A stretch of DNA of 64,000 bases from Ruminiclostridium papyrosolvens DSM 2782 (GCF_029318685.1 NZ_CP119677.1:3463001-3527000); one strand, 5' to 3'. Positions 14,718 to 25,500 are shown, counted from the first letter of the stretch. A program made the numbers and translations. Notes: generated by a model not told the origin, from the letters alone.

Positions 14718-16421
14718 TTAATATTTGCCAAAATCTTTGTCGTTTAAGTCGATTGTTTTAGTTCTTACATTCCGTGTGGTATTTTTGCTTTTGTCACTCA
14801 TTTTATTAAGAATTTTTAAAATGTCAGGGTTAATTTCCCCATCTCCTTTATAGTTATCTGTTGAACGTACAGCCTTCTTCAATGTAAATCTTTCCACCTG
14901 TTCGCTCAAAACCTCTGCCTGACTGGAAAGCTCCTCACTTGCAGCAGCGCTTTCCTCAGAGGTTGCCGAGTTAGCCTGAATTACCTGAGACACCTGCATA
15001 ATACCCTGATTTATTTGTTCAATTCCGGCTGCCTGCTCATTTGATGCTTCAGCAATATTACCTACAAGATCCGCAGCCTTTGCAACACCATCCACAATCA
15101 GCCCCAATGCTTCTGCCGTCTCATTTGCTATTTTTGTTCCCCCTTCTACCTTACGTATTGAACCCTCAATCATATCGGTAGTTTCCTTTGCGGCATTTGC
15201 TGAACGAGCAGCCAGATTTCTGACCTCCTCTGCAACTACAGCAAAACCTTTTCCGTGCTGTCCTGCTCTAGCTGCTTCTACTGCCGCATTAAGGGCAAGT
15301 ATATTTGTCTGAAATGCAATCTCATCTATTACCTTGATTATCTTTGAAATATTACTTGATGAATCATTAATGTCATCCATTGCATTTAGCATTTCCTTCA
15401 TATGCTTATTGCCATTTAAGGCAATTGTTTTTACATTTTCCGCAAGACTGCTGGCTTGTGCTGCATTTTCAGCATTTAATCTTGTTTGTGTTGATATTTC
15501 TTCAAGGGAGGCAGTTAACTCTTCTATGGAGCTGGCCTGTTCAGTTGCACCCTGAGAAAGTTCCACACTTGAATCAGATACCTGTCTGGAGCCTGCGGAT
15601 ACCTGTTCGGCAGCTGAACTGATGCTTGATATTACATCATTCAAATTATCCGACATCCTTTTAAAAGCTGATGCAAGCATTCCTATCTCATCTCTGGAAT
15701 TTTGCTTAACATCCACATTCAAATCACCATCTGCAATTTTTTCAGCAGCAATAACAAGCCTGTTTACCGGTACACTAATTATTCTGGAAATAAAGATTCC
15801 CAGAATTACTGCTGCAATCACGGCTATCACCACAACAGCAAGCATCATGTAAACTGTATTGTTAGTATCTCCGGCATATTCATCTGCTCTCTGCACTCCA
15901 CCGGTTTGCTTTAGGTCAAATAATTCATCTATGTACTGTTTTGCTAATTTTGCAGGTTCTGCTCCTTCTTTATAGAATAGAGCCCGAGCTTCATCATTCT
16001 GTCCTGCAATTGACATATTAATTACTCTGTCTCTGATTTCATTGTACTTGTTCAGATTCTCATTAAGTGCTGTATATACTTTTTGTCCGTCCTCAGTCTT
16101 CAATGAATTGTACAGGGCTTTAAGGTTTTTTTGAATATCTGTGTCCAAATCCTTAATCAGATTGTTATAGTTTTTCCTGTCTTCTGCACTATCACTAAGC
16201 AATATATCTCTGGTTGCTGCCCGTATACTGTTAAAGTCTGTACTTGCCTTTCCTATATTGGCGGTTGCTATACCGAAGTTTTCATAAAGCTCTGTATAGT
16301 TTTTATTTACCTGTTTGATATTGAATATACCTACTATTCCAACTACTCCCGCTAACAGTGCCACAATTACAAATGTTGATACAAGCTTTGCTCCTATTTT
16401 TAAGTTGTTAAACCATTTCAT
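14718..16421 (-). CDS. Methyl-accepting chemotaxis protein
   Basis: 567 residues. A first membrane helix (about 11-33), a periplasm-like four-helix sensor region (about 34-190, 4HB_MCP type), a second membrane helix (about 190-212), a HAMP domain (SRIISVPVNRLVIAAEKIADGDL) and a long cytoplasmic signalling domain. The hairpin tip IDEIAFQTNILALNAAVEAARAG is the conserved contact for CheA and CheW. The ligand is unknown. No C-terminal CheR-binding pentapeptide is seen. It sits 13 nt after cheW, so this receptor is probably dedicated to this CheA/CheW set. Confidence 0.93.
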   Translation of the reverse strand: MKWFNNLKIGAKLVSTFVIVALLAGVVGIVGIFNIKQVNKNYTELYENFGIATANIGKASTDFNSIRAATRDILLSDSAEDRKNYNNLIKDLDTDIQKNLKALYNSLKTEDGQKVYTALNENLNKYNEIRDRVINMSIAGQNDEARALFYKEGAEPAKLAKQYIDELFDLKQTGGVQRADEYAGDTNNTVYMMLAVVVIAVIAAVILGIFISRIISVPVNRLVIAAEKIADGDLNVDVKQNSRDEIGMLASAFKRMSDNLNDVISSISSAAEQVSAGSRQVSDSSVELSQGATEQASSIEELTASLEEISTQTRLNAENAAQASSLAENVKTIALNGNKHMKEMLNAMDDINDSSSNISKIIKVIDEIAFQTNILALNAAVEAARAGQHGKGFAVVAEEVRNLAARSANAAKETTDMIEGSIRKVEGGTKIANETAEALGLIVDGVAKAADLVGNIAEASNEQAAGIEQINQGIMQVSQVIQANSATSEESAAASEELSSQAEVLSEQVERFTLKKAVRSTDNYKGDGEINPDILKILNKMSDKSKNTTRNVRTKTIDLNDKDFGKY

Positions 16422-16434
16422 AGTGAAAGGCCCC

Positions 16435-16932
16435 CTAATTATTAAAATTAATTAACATTTCTACATCATTTTCATTCAGTAATTTCTCACAATCCAGCAG
16501 CATTTTTACATCATTATCTACCTTGCCTATGCCTTTAATAAATCTGTTACCTGTTTTATTAAGTTCCGGTGGCGGAACTATATCCGATTCCGGTATAACA
16601 ATAACTTCGGACACACTATCTACAATCAGTCCTGCCGAAAGGTCGTCAATGTCAATAACAATAACACAAGTCCTGTCATTATACTCCTTGAAAGGCTTCT
16701 TAAACCTTAATCTTACATCAATTACCGGAATTATCTTTCCTCTTAGATTAATGATACCCCGGACGTACTCCGGCAGTTCAGGAACCTCAGTTATAGGTTG
16801 TATCCCTATGATTTCCGTCACATGCCTTATTTCTATTCCATAGAATTCCTTTCCCAACAGAAATGTAAGAAACTTGTCTTTCTGAGTATCTTCATCCTGC
16901 TGGTGCATTTCTTGACCTACTGCATTTTCCAT
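16435..16932 (-). CDS. cheW: Chemotaxis coupling protein CheW
   Basis: 165 residues, one CheW domain: FLTFLLGKEFYGIEIRHVTEI, then VRGIINLRGKIIPVIDVRLRF and AGLIVDSVSEVIVIPESDI. It has a short acidic-polar N-terminal tail (EMHQQDEDTQKD). It links the receptor to CheA. AAAGGAG lies 9 nt before the ATG. It is positioned between cheA and the receptor gene. Confidence 0.93.
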   Translation of the reverse strand: MENAVGQEMHQQDEDTQKDKFLTFLLGKEFYGIEIRHVTEIIGIQPITEVPELPEYVRGIINLRGKIIPVIDVRLRFKKPFKEYNDRTCVIVIDIDDLSAGLIVDSVSEVIVIPESDIVPPPELNKTGNRFIKGIGKVDNDVKMLLDCEKLLNENDVEMLINFNN

Positions 16933-16957
16933 AATTCCAGCTCCTTTTTATTAAGCT

Positions 16958-18954
16958 TTATAGTTTATTTGTCATAATCAGCCGGGATACATCAAATATA
17001 AGACTTATATTTCCGTCCCCCAGCAAAGTACATCCCACAAAATCAGACTTCTGATATATTTTCTTAATATATGGAGGAAGTGCTTTAACAACCACCTGCT
17101 GCTGGCCCAGCAATTCATCAGCAAAGATGCATATGGATCTGTCATCCTGTTCAACCATTAACAATATTCCTCGGTCAAATTCAGTTATTTCTGTTTTTAT
17201 CTTATAAATGTTGTGGAGTCTGTATATGGGATAACATATTCCTCTTACCATTATCATCTCGTTTTGGTCAGGGTCAGTAATTAAGTCTTTTTTACCCGGT
17301 CTGAAAGACTCCTTGATAGCTGTTGTAGGAATTGTAAACCTTGAGTTGCCTACCTTTATGTTCATACCATCAATAATTGCAAGGGTAAGAGGAATTTTAA
17401 GCGTAATTATGGTACCTTTACCTTGGGTACTGTCAACAGACACACTTCCTCCAACTGCTTCAATATTCTTTGCAACTACATCCATTCCCACACCTCTGCC
17501 TGAATATTCAGTGATGTTATTGTTTGTAGTAAAACCGGGAAGAAAAATCAAATTGTATATTTCCCTATCCGACATTTCATTTTCAGGTTTGTGTATAAGA
17601 CCGTTTTCTCTTGCTTTATTCATTATTGAGTTTTTATCAAGTCCTTGACCATCGTCTTTCACCATAATCAAAACATCACTACCGGAATTTTTAGCTTCAA
17701 GGGTTATAGTACCCATCTCCGGTTTTCCTGCCGACAATCTGTCCTTGGCCGTTTCTATTCCGTGGTCTATGGAATTTCTTATGAGATGCATTAATGGGTC
17801 AGATATATGCTCAATGATATTTTTATCAACTTCTGTGTCTTCTCCGATTAACACCAGATCTGCCCTTTTATCAAGCTTTTTGCACATATCACGTACAATC
17901 CTGTGCATTTTGTGAAAAGAAGTTCCAAAGGCACCATTCTTATAGACATTACCATTTGCTGAATTTCATTATGTATTTTCCGCATCTGTCTTGCTGCCTT
18001 ATAAAAATCCGGCAGCTCTAAATTATTTAAATCAGGATTTTGCGTAACCATTGCTTCGGCAATAACCATCTCTCCTACAAGGTCCATCAGTGTATCAAGC
18101 TTTGAGACACTGACACTTATCATACTTTGATGTGTGTTGTTACATGTTTTCATTCCTTCTTGGGATTTGCAAATTGTCTCGTCATGCTTTCTGCAATCTC
18201 GACTATTATTGTGAACCAATTCCAAATCTTTCAGAAAAATTATTTGACTGAAAAAATTTTGTAATTCTTCATATGTCTTGTCTGAGTTAAAGAATATTTT
18301 GAAACCGTTTTTATGTATAATATTGGAGCTGTTATCATCGTCTATAATGTCTTGCGGTATATAATAAAAATCCTCTGTGATCTGCTTTAGATTATGAATA
18401 ACCGAATATGCACGGATATTCTCCATTTCACAGCCATCTTCAAATCGGATTACCGCCTGAAATTCTTTTGTACAAGTGCTTTCTAACGCATTTTCCTGCT
18501 TTACATAAACGCTATCTTGATTTACCGATTCTTTAACTTTACTGTCTCGTTTAATGTAACTTAAAAGGTCTCTTATACCTGATATAAGATTATCCGCCTT
18601 CCCATCAGCAGTTTCGTTTCGTTTAATCTTTTGAAGTTCAACCTTAATAAAATCCACACCATCGAGAACTATATCAGAAATGGCAGAAAAATTCACATAT
18701 TGATTTCTTTCTTCACGGATAAAATAGAACAAATCCTCAAGAGCATGTGCCAAAGTTGATATATTATTGAATAGCATCATCGCAGAAGAACCTTTTATAG
18801 TATGCATTATTCGAAATATTTCATTTATGGTTTCACAAGTATAATTACCGACTTTTTCACTTTCAATTATAATAGTTTCAAGCTGTTCTATAAGTTGGTC
18901 TGACTCATACAAATATATCTCAAGCATTGGTTCATTACTTGGTTGCTCTGACAT
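16958..18954 (-). pseudogene. cheA: cheA, chemotaxis histidine kinase, broken by one frameshift
   Basis: Two overlapping frames together make one CheA. The first (18954->17848) starts with the Hpt domain (FRIMHTIKGSSAMM, His51), a central region and the dimerisation helices ending QQMVMSIRMVPL. The second (in frame to 16958) resumes with GTSFHKMHRIVRDMCKKLDK, the ATPase domain (HLIRNSIDHGIE; VKDDGQGLD; YSGRGVGMDVV) and the C-terminal CheW-like domain. The conserved text RMVPLGTSFHKMHRIVRD would be continuous if one G were restored at the plus-strand CC (17924-17925). As it stands, translation leaves the frame there and stops at 17848. Either a true lesion that silences this pathway or a sequencing error. 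All other domains and motifs look intact. Confidence 0.85.
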
Positions 18955-19039
18955 AATGTACCTCCACCCGTAATTGCGGGTACAAATTAATGATATTATT
19001 TTCTTTAGTAAAATAAGGTGAATAAGTTAAAAAAGAGAG

Positions 19040-19405
19040 TTACAATTCAACAATTTTTCTTAATGTGTTAATAACATTCTCGTCTTTATATGGCTTAACA
19101 ATAAAGCTTATAGCTCCATTTAATATGGATTCTCTTACCTGAGCTTCCTGTCCCATAGCTGAAACCATTACTACCTTTGCGTTGGCATTGATTTGCCTTA
19201 TTGCTTTCAAAGCCTGCAAACCGTCCATTTCCGGCATTGTAATATCCATTGTTACCAAATCGGGCATAAATTCCCTGTACTTATTAATAGCTGCAAGACC
19301 GTTGTCAGCTTCACCTACAACCTCAAAATCATTTCTTTCAAGTAATAGTCTTAATGAAGTACGCATAAAAACAGTGTCATCAACAACAAGAACTTTTTTT
19401 CTCAT
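19040..19405 (-). CDS. cheY: CheY-type single-domain response regulator
   Basis: 121 residues, one receiver domain: KVLVVDDTVFMR (acidic pocket), VTMDITMPEMDGL (phospho-Asp), VVMVSAMGQ (Thr/Ser position) and FIVKPYKD (Lys). It carries the CheA signal to the flagellar motor or another output. The ATG at 19405 is preferred over an upstream in-frame start at 19438 because AAAGGA lies 7 nt before it. It is the first gene of the che operon, after a consensus promoter (19539-19567) and a 22-bp palindrome in the leader. Confidence 0.92.
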   Translation of the reverse strand: MRKKVLVVDDTVFMRTSLRLLLERNDFEVVGEADNGLAAINKYREFMPDLVTMDITMPEMDGLQALKAIRQINANAKVVMVSAMGQEAQVRESILNGAISFIVKPYKDENVINTLRKIVEL

Positions 19406-19428
19406 TTTATGTATCCTTTCATTTAAGA

Positions 19429-19450
19429 CGAAATTCATAAATGAATTTCG
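19429..19450. repeat. Perfect 10-bp inverted repeat in the cheY leader
   Basis: Arms CGAAATTCAT and ATGAATTTCG with a 2-bp AA centre, between the promoter and the cheY ribosome site. It may be an operator, or an RNA hairpin shielding the ribosome site. No T-tract follows, so it is not a terminator. Confidence 0.5.
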
Positions 19451-19538
19451 CCTGATAAATAAGTTATTATTTAATTACATAATTAGTTTACCATTAACTT
19501 TATACGGTTTACTAAATTTAACTTATGTTTACATGCAT

Positions 19539-19567
19539 ATTATAGTTTTATCCAATATTTATGTCAA
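19539..19567 (-). promoter_or_regulatory. Sigma-A promoter of the chemotaxis operon
   Basis: Minus strand: -35 TTGACA (19567-19562), 17-bp spacer, -10 TATAAT (19544-19539), a full consensus match. The predicted leader to cheY is about 125 nt. Confidence 0.75.
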
Positions 19568-19599
19568 CTATTTAGTTTTTAACAAAAGATATAAATTTT

Positions 19600-20244
19600 T
19601 CAGAAAAGTTTCAGACACGGTCCGTGACCAGGCATCAGATAATTTAAATGCAAGGCTGAAAGGTCTCTTTTTAGCCGTTCCAGAGCTTCCTGAGACGGTA
19701 CCTTGTGTAAGTTGATATTTTGAATTTCCTCATTTATTGCTGAATTCTCCATGGACTTTTGGATTGTACCGGTTCTGATAAATAAATCACTGCTGTACAG
19801 TATTCCCTGATTTGCTTCGACCATAATTAAGCCCTCCCAAAGATGCATTTCTGAAGGGTATGATATGAATTCAAACAAGCTGTCTCCGATTTTCATTTTA
19901 TCCTGAGGATTAACAACTGCAATATTTGAAGTAATGCCAAAGCCCATCAGCTGTCTTGCCGTTATCTGGGAACATATAGCTTTTATTTGGGGATAGTAAT
20001 TTTTTAAAAGGGCCAGACCGCCACACTCATCTGATTCAAAATGTGAAATAAACACGTATTCTAAAGGACTACTTCCTATCACTTCCTGAATTTTGGGAAT
20101 TAACACTTCAGTTCTGTCAATGGCTCCTGTATGAATCAACATTGGAATTGGAGTTAAAACAAGAAACTGATTGAATGACAGATCGATTGCATCAACATAA
20201 CTATTAAAAAGGTATACGTTATCCATTACTTTGTATTCTTTCAT
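19600..20244 (-). CDS. Stand-alone ODP-type diiron beta-lactamase-fold protein
   Basis: 214 residues, the metallo-beta-lactamase-like domain of flavodiiron proteins without the flavodoxin domain. All six diiron ligands can be placed: His68, Glu70 and Asp72 in HFESDE, His134 in SEMHLWEG, Asp153 in LYSSDLF and His207 in PGHG. This matches the oxygen-binding diiron protein (ODP) family, members of which act as O2/iron sensors in chemotaxis in Treponema. Here the gene stops 33 nt before the promoter of the che operon, which supports a sensory rather than enzymatic role (inference). The ATG at 20244 follows AGGGAG by 6 nt; an in-frame GTG at 20265 is less likely. Alternative: an O2- or NO-reducing enzyme needing a separate flavoprotein partner. 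Confidence 0.8.
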   Translation of the reverse strand: MKEYKVMDNVYLFNSYVDAIDLSFNQFLVLTPIPMLIHTGAIDRTEVLIPKIQEVIGSSPLEYVFISHFESDECGGLALLKNYYPQIKAICSQITARQLMGFGITSNIAVVNPQDKMKIGDSLFEFISYPSEMHLWEGLIMVEANQGILYSSDLFIRTGTIQKSMENSAINEEIQNINLHKVPSQEALERLKRDLSALHLNYLMPGHGPCLKLF

Positions 20245-20310
20245 AATAATCTCCCTATTTGACACTTATTTTTAATGAATTAATATTAGTGTACATAAAT
20301 TCAATAAAAA

Positions 20311-20342
20311 ATATTGGTATAAACTATTTCCAATACCAATAT
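20311..20342 (-). terminator. Terminator after the PilZ gene
   Basis: Perfect 10-bp stem (20311-20320 with 20333-20342), followed on the minus strand by TTTTTATTG. Confidence 0.75.
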
Positions 20343-20373
20343 CCAATAAATCTGTTCTTATATTTATTACATA

Positions 20374-21015
20374 CTAAAACTTAAAACTTGCACTTAGCAA
20401 ATGTCTGTACATAATCTCTTTTTCACTGAGTATAAAAGATGTTAATTGATTCTGTGTAGCATACATAGAATTTTTATCTCTGTGCATCAGCTGTATACCG
20501 TACTCACATCTTCCGAAATTAACGGTTTTTCTGACTATGGTTGCATCATATTTAATTACACTATTACTAAGGAATGCACTAATCTCAACCTCATCGTCTT
20601 TATTGAACTCATCTTTAGAATATATGCACATGCCTGCATAGCTGAAATCCTTTATGCATATGGGTTCTCGTTTACTGGAATTTACAAGCTTTATTTCACC
20701 TGTCAGCGAAGTAGGGAATCTCTCGTATTGTCTTCTTTCAGTTTCAAAAGCTATATTTTGAGGATTATTGGCGTGGATTATGTATTCTTCTTCTTTTGGT
20801 ATGGCACCTACTATATTTCCGCCGCTTAAATAAAAAGACTCGTCACTATTAAGAAAACCAATAAGCACGGGATCTCCTTTTAGAATTTCAGCACCATTTT
20901 TTTCATCTTCACCTATCTTAACAGTGAATACTTTTTGGGTATCACCACTTACAATGGTACAGTGCATAGGCTTGACCTTATTATAATGTCTTAATACCAA
21001 GTTTAACTTTTCCAT
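20374..21015 (-). CDS. PilZ-domain (YcgR-like) c-di-GMP receptor
   Basis: 213 residues. An N-terminal YcgR-like domain (about 1-90) is followed by a PilZ domain with the two c-di-GMP-binding motifs, ERRQYERFPTSL (RxxxR) and KDFSYAGM (DxSxxG-like). It should bind c-di-GMP and adjust flagellar motility. The ATG at 21015 has GGAGG 5 nt upstream; the in-frame start at 21075 lacks one. It is monocistronic, with a terminator after it and a diguanylate cyclase gene just upstream on the same strand. Confidence 0.88.
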   Translation of the reverse strand: MEKLNLVLRHYNKVKPMHCTIVSGDTQKVFTVKIGEDEKNGAEILKGDPVLIGFLNSDESFYLSGGNIVGAIPKEEEYIIHANNPQNIAFETERRQYERFPTSLTGEIKLVNSSKREPICIKDFSYAGMCIYSKDEFNKDDEVEISAFLSNSVIKYDATIVRKTVNFGRCEYGIQLMHRDKNSMYATQNQLTSFILSEKEIMYRHLLSASFKF

Positions 21016-21203
21016 ACTATCCTCCAGTACAAAAATACATAATATTAAGTTTAGGATTGTAAATTTTTGATACACTACTTCTACTTATAAAAGAATAGCA
21101 TATTCTAATTTCTTGAACAAGACTATTTATGGAAAATATATTATTTATTTACATAAATTAGGATTAAATTTGTACTTTATGAAAACTATTTTATAAATTT
21201 GTA

Positions 21204-22292
21204 TTATAAAACCTCATCTGATACAACAAGATTTCTTCCATTACGTTTTGCTTTGTAAAGAGCCTCATCAGCCCTTTCTATTATCTGTGTTATATCTGTG
21301 ACTGTTTCTGGATAGGAAGATATGCCAATGGATATTGTTACATTAATCTTCCTGCCGGAGGAAACCTCAAACTCATTGTCAGCAATTATTTTACGGATTC
21401 TTTCAGCTATCTCAATAGCCATGCTGTTTGAAGCATTTTCCAGTAAAATAGAAAATTCTTCACCTCCGTTTCGCGAAATATTATCATCTGTTCTACAATT
21501 TTGTTTTAATATTTTTCCTATTTCTTTTAAGACCTTATCTCCTGACTGATGCCCATGCGTATCATTTATATTTTTAAAAAAATCTATATCTATTAAAAGT
21601 AAAGAAAATTTTTGATTATTGCTCACTGCCTTCTCTATTACAAGCCTGAATAATTTATTAAACTCTCTTACATTATTAAGTCCTGTCAGATAATCCTTGG
21701 TTGATTCCTCTTTTAGCTTTCTGAATAATAAACTCATGTTATTAAGATATATCATATACTTGTATACTGTATAACTAACGATAACAGTGCCAAGAATAAA
21801 ATATGGAAATACTATTAGTAGGATTGAAATGTCTTTTTGAAAAATATAAAAGTAAGCTCCACAGCTTACAATGGTCATGTATATTGTAGAAAGGAGCCAT
21901 TTTCTACCCAAGGATTTTTTCGTTTTGAAAATAAGCAGTATTCCTACTGTTACCAATGCAATAACTACTGTGCCGGTTTTAGAATACATATTGACTCCAA
22001 AATATTCAATTCTGAAGGCTCCCATTACAAGGCCTGATACAATAACAGATAATCCGCCCCCCTCTGCAGCAGCCAATAAGGCCGCTATATTTCTGAAATC
22101 CAACAGTGTCTTGTTTTGGATTCTAAAACTATACCACATTAGTAATATACCTAAAGTTCCACATGCAACACCTGCCACAAGCTTAAAAACAGGGCTGGAT
22201 TGCATTACTAAATCCCGGTCCCGATAGAATTGGTTTGCTATGCTTAAAAAGGAAATAAGTATAGCTGCGTTTATTATAAGATCACTGAACAT
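21204..22292 (-). CDS. Membrane diguanylate cyclase (5TM-5TMR_LYT plus GGDEF)
   Basis: 362 residues. Five to six membrane helices (about 1-185) contain the 5TMR_LYT pattern (FRNIAALLAAAEGGGLSVIVSGLVMGAFR), found in sensors of murein peptides or other small ligands. The C-terminal GGDEF domain (about 195-355) has an intact GGEEF active site and an RTDD inhibitory I-site five residues before it. It therefore makes c-di-GMP and is feedback-inhibited. The PilZ gene downstream is a natural target. AAGGAAGG lies before the ATG. Confidence 0.9.
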   Translation of the reverse strand: MFSDLIINAAILISFLSIANQFYRDRDLVMQSSPVFKLVAGVACGTLGILLMWYSFRIQNKTLLDFRNIAALLAAAEGGGLSVIVSGLVMGAFRIEYFGVNMYSKTGTVVIALVTVGILLIFKTKKSLGRKWLLSTIYMTIVSCGAYFYIFQKDISILLIVFPYFILGTVIVSYTVYKYMIYLNNMSLLFRKLKEESTKDYLTGLNNVREFNKLFRLVIEKAVSNNQKFSLLLIDIDFFKNINDTHGHQSGDKVLKEIGKILKQNCRTDDNISRNGGEEFSILLENASNSMAIEIAERIRKIIADNEFEVSSGRKINVTISIGISSYPETVTDITQIIERADEALYKAKRNGRNLVVSDEVL

Positions 22293-22316
22293 CCTTTATT
22301 CCTTCCTTATGTATAT

Positions 22317-22487
22317 CTATTGTATATAGTTGTAGTCCCAATGAATTTCCACATTAATTTCGTTATGTAAATTTTTATTAAAATATATATTTTCACCATA
22401 ACCTAGTATTTCTTCATATGAGTTCAGATATTCTTTAAGCCGTTTAGTTATTTTATTGTCAGCAATAATTATAATTATATCAAAAAT
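22317..22487 (-). pseudogene. Possible C-terminal remnant of a small protein gene
   Basis: About 55 codons open on the minus strand (text such as KRLKEYLNSYEEILGYGENIYF) ending at TAG 22319-22317. No ATG, GTG or TTG start with a ribosome site exists before it, and the frame runs into the terminator hairpin after the xylanase gene. The protein-like composition suggests an ancient fragment, but chance is not excluded. Otherwise this 252-nt spacer holds only that terminator and the leader of the cyclase gene. Confidence 0.2.
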
Positions 22488-22489
22488 TA

Positions 22490-22513
22490 AGCCCGGATAA
22501 AATCATCCGGGCT
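22490..22513 (-). terminator. Terminator after the 1490-residue xylanase gene
   Basis: Perfect 9-bp GC-rich stem AGCCCGGAT/ATCCGGGCT with a 6-nt loop, followed on the minus strand by TAATTTTTG. Confidence 0.8.
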
Positions 22514-22544
22514 TTTGAATTAGTAATATTTATTTTTGTTAGCT

Positions 22545-25500
22545 CTATATAAGGTTTGACTCGGTTAATAATTTATTGATTACCGATGCCGTTTCAGCAC
22601 GTGTAAGGTTATCTTTTGGTGCAATTACTGTCAGACTTTTACCTGACACGATTCCGGCCTTAACGCAGGCAGCAGTTGATTTTTTTGCCCATAGGGCCAA
22701 ATTGTCAGAATCATTGAATTCTTTTAGTGAATCAGCTACTTCCTCGGCGGTATAAGAAGTCTTTAACCCGGTAAGCAGCATTGCTTTTGAAACTATAGTC
22801 ATAGCTTCCTGACGTGTTATGTTACTCATAGCTCCAAATTCACCGTTCCCATAGCCTGAGATTATACCGTATTTATGTGCTATGGCTACAGCATCATGGT
22901 ATCTGCTGCTGCTTGTTACGTCTGAAAAAATGTCTTCTCCCTCTCCGATACGATAAAGGCCCATAGCCTTCACCAAAGAATCAATGAATTCGCCTCTGGT
23001 GATAGCCATATCAGGATTAAAGTTATCATTATCATATCCTTCCATGATAAGCCTTGAGGCAATATTACCCACAGCTTTCTTTGACCAATGATTTTCAGTA
23101 TCTTTGAAAGTCTTTGTACTTGATATAATTGCATATGTACTGTTTGTCAAGCTGTTTATTTTTACATAGTTTTTACCGTCTTTGCTTACTACTGTTGTAG
23201 GTACATGTGAGAAGCTGCCGTCTTTATTAAGCACTACTCCTGTTATAATCTCACCCGGTATTAAGCTGTCCTTCAATTCAATTGTTCTTGTAACATACCC
23301 GCTAAATTTGGAAACTTCAACGGTTTTAGTATCATTTGAGCATGTCACGTTAAATTCTACCGGATTAGAAGCCAACTTATAATTATTTTTATCTGAGGTC
23401 TCTTTTACAGTATTTTTAACAGCATCAGCCACTCCTGAGATACTTACATTTACCTTAATATCAGTATTGCCTTCAAATGCAGAAGCAATTTTATTAATGT
23501 CTAACCTTGAAGCCGGAAGTGTATATGTAACGTTGTCACTTTTTATCTCCAGAACCGCTTCCTTCTCGGCCATATTTTTTATGGTTTTAGGAGTTAACTG
23601 TGCGGTTACGATATCAGCTTTTGAAATTGGCTCTAATACAATTACTGTCTTTTCACCAAGGACTTCTGCAACCTTACTTTCATCTAAAACAATACTTATA
23701 ACTTTTTTCCCGTCTTTATATTCATTAACAGCTTTTGCAATGGATACTTCTTTTCCGTTAACCTTACCCTTCACAGTTTCCGAAGCAGGTGTGTCATTAG
23801 ACTGTGATGACGGTGCTGGTGCGCTGTCATCGCTTAGTATAAGCTCACCGTACACAGAAGTATCCTTATAACCAACTCCCGTAGTGTCATTCCAATTTCT
23901 ATATCCTGTACGTGTCCCATCCTTTGCATCATTAATCTGAGCATCAAATCCGATTTTACTATTTTTTGACGGGATAATAGTTTTAAACGGTATTTTCATT
24001 TCAACAGTATAACTTGTACCTGACACTTTAACAGACGATTGGAAGCCTTCTTTTATTTGGTCAGGATTAAATGAGGTCTCATTGTTAAAGTTTACTCGGT
24101 ACTGTCCGTCATCTTTCTCATATGAGGCGGTTTTACCGTTATTTTCATCAACAAATACTTCTACAGAGTCATGCTCCCAAGGATTTGCACTTGATTTGTC
24201 CAGTATTGAATCATATACCTTTATTAATACATACAGATTTTTATCATCCCAGAGAACCTGTGCGTTTCCTTTTGCTGTCTCCCATGCAGCATTTGCTTTG
24301 TCTATTGGTATTACCTTCGCCTTATCCCAAATACTGTCAACAAATCCATCTATTACAGGTGTACCCTTCGCAGCTGTTCCCTGCTTTATCTCTACCGTAG
24401 CCGGTGCCTCATGCTCAGCCATGTATTTATCAGGGTCAATTATTGCGTAATATGCACTTTTTGCCTGTAAATCACCGTCAAACGGCAGTGGACAATTTTC
24501 CTTTCTCCAGCTGTTACCGTCATCAAGTCCCCAAATTGTAACACGGCTTATTTTATCAGCATGAGCCTTATAGATTTTCATGAGCTGTGCATACAAGTAA
24601 GCCTGAGCATTTATCTCATCGCTGCTCTGCTTTTGGTCGCTTCCTGCGGTAATGTCCAACTCGGTAACACACACATCTACTCCCAAATCAATAAATCTTT
24701 TAAGAGATGCCTCAACATTCTGTGGTTTTGTAGAAGTATTGTAGTGTGCCTGCATACCTATGCCGTCTATCAGCAGCTCTCCTGGGTGAGTTTTCCCATA
24801 GTTTGTATTGATTTCATTTACCATGTTAGCTATAGCTTTAGATTTATTCTGATCATCATCGTTATAGTCATTATAATAAAGCTTTATATCCTTCAGATTA
24901 TTCTTTTCAAGAACTTCCTTTGTAATCAGAAACGCTTGCTCTACATAATCATCACCTATGGACTGGTACCACATTGAATCTTTACGTAAGCAATTCTTCC
25001 AGTTTGAAGAGTCACCGATTCCATCTGACATAGCTTCATTAACTACATCCCATGATATAACGTCGTTACCGAAATGCTTAACAACATTTTCTATATGGGT
25101 TCTCATGTTAAGCAGAGCTTCTTCACGGGATATTGTAATATTTTTTCCAGTTTCATCTTTTTTATATTTTGTTGCATCAGCCTCATCCTGTACTCCATTC
25201 ATCCATACAGGTGTTTGTTGATGCCAGACCAATACATGCCCGTGTACCTTTATGTTGTTATCTTTTGCTTTTTGTATCATTGCGTCAGCAGTTCCAAAGC
25301 TGAATACTCCTTTGCTCCGCTGCAGTGCGTCCGGCTTCATATCATTGCCCGCAGTAATAACATTGAAATGCTGCTTTAACAGCTCGAAGCTTTTTCCTGC
25401 AAGCTCACTTGGGGCTATGGCATTTCCAAAAAGAAAGTCATCTTTGTATATGTCCTTTATAGGAGTAAGGTCAGTTTGGACTGGTAGTGATACAGAACCT

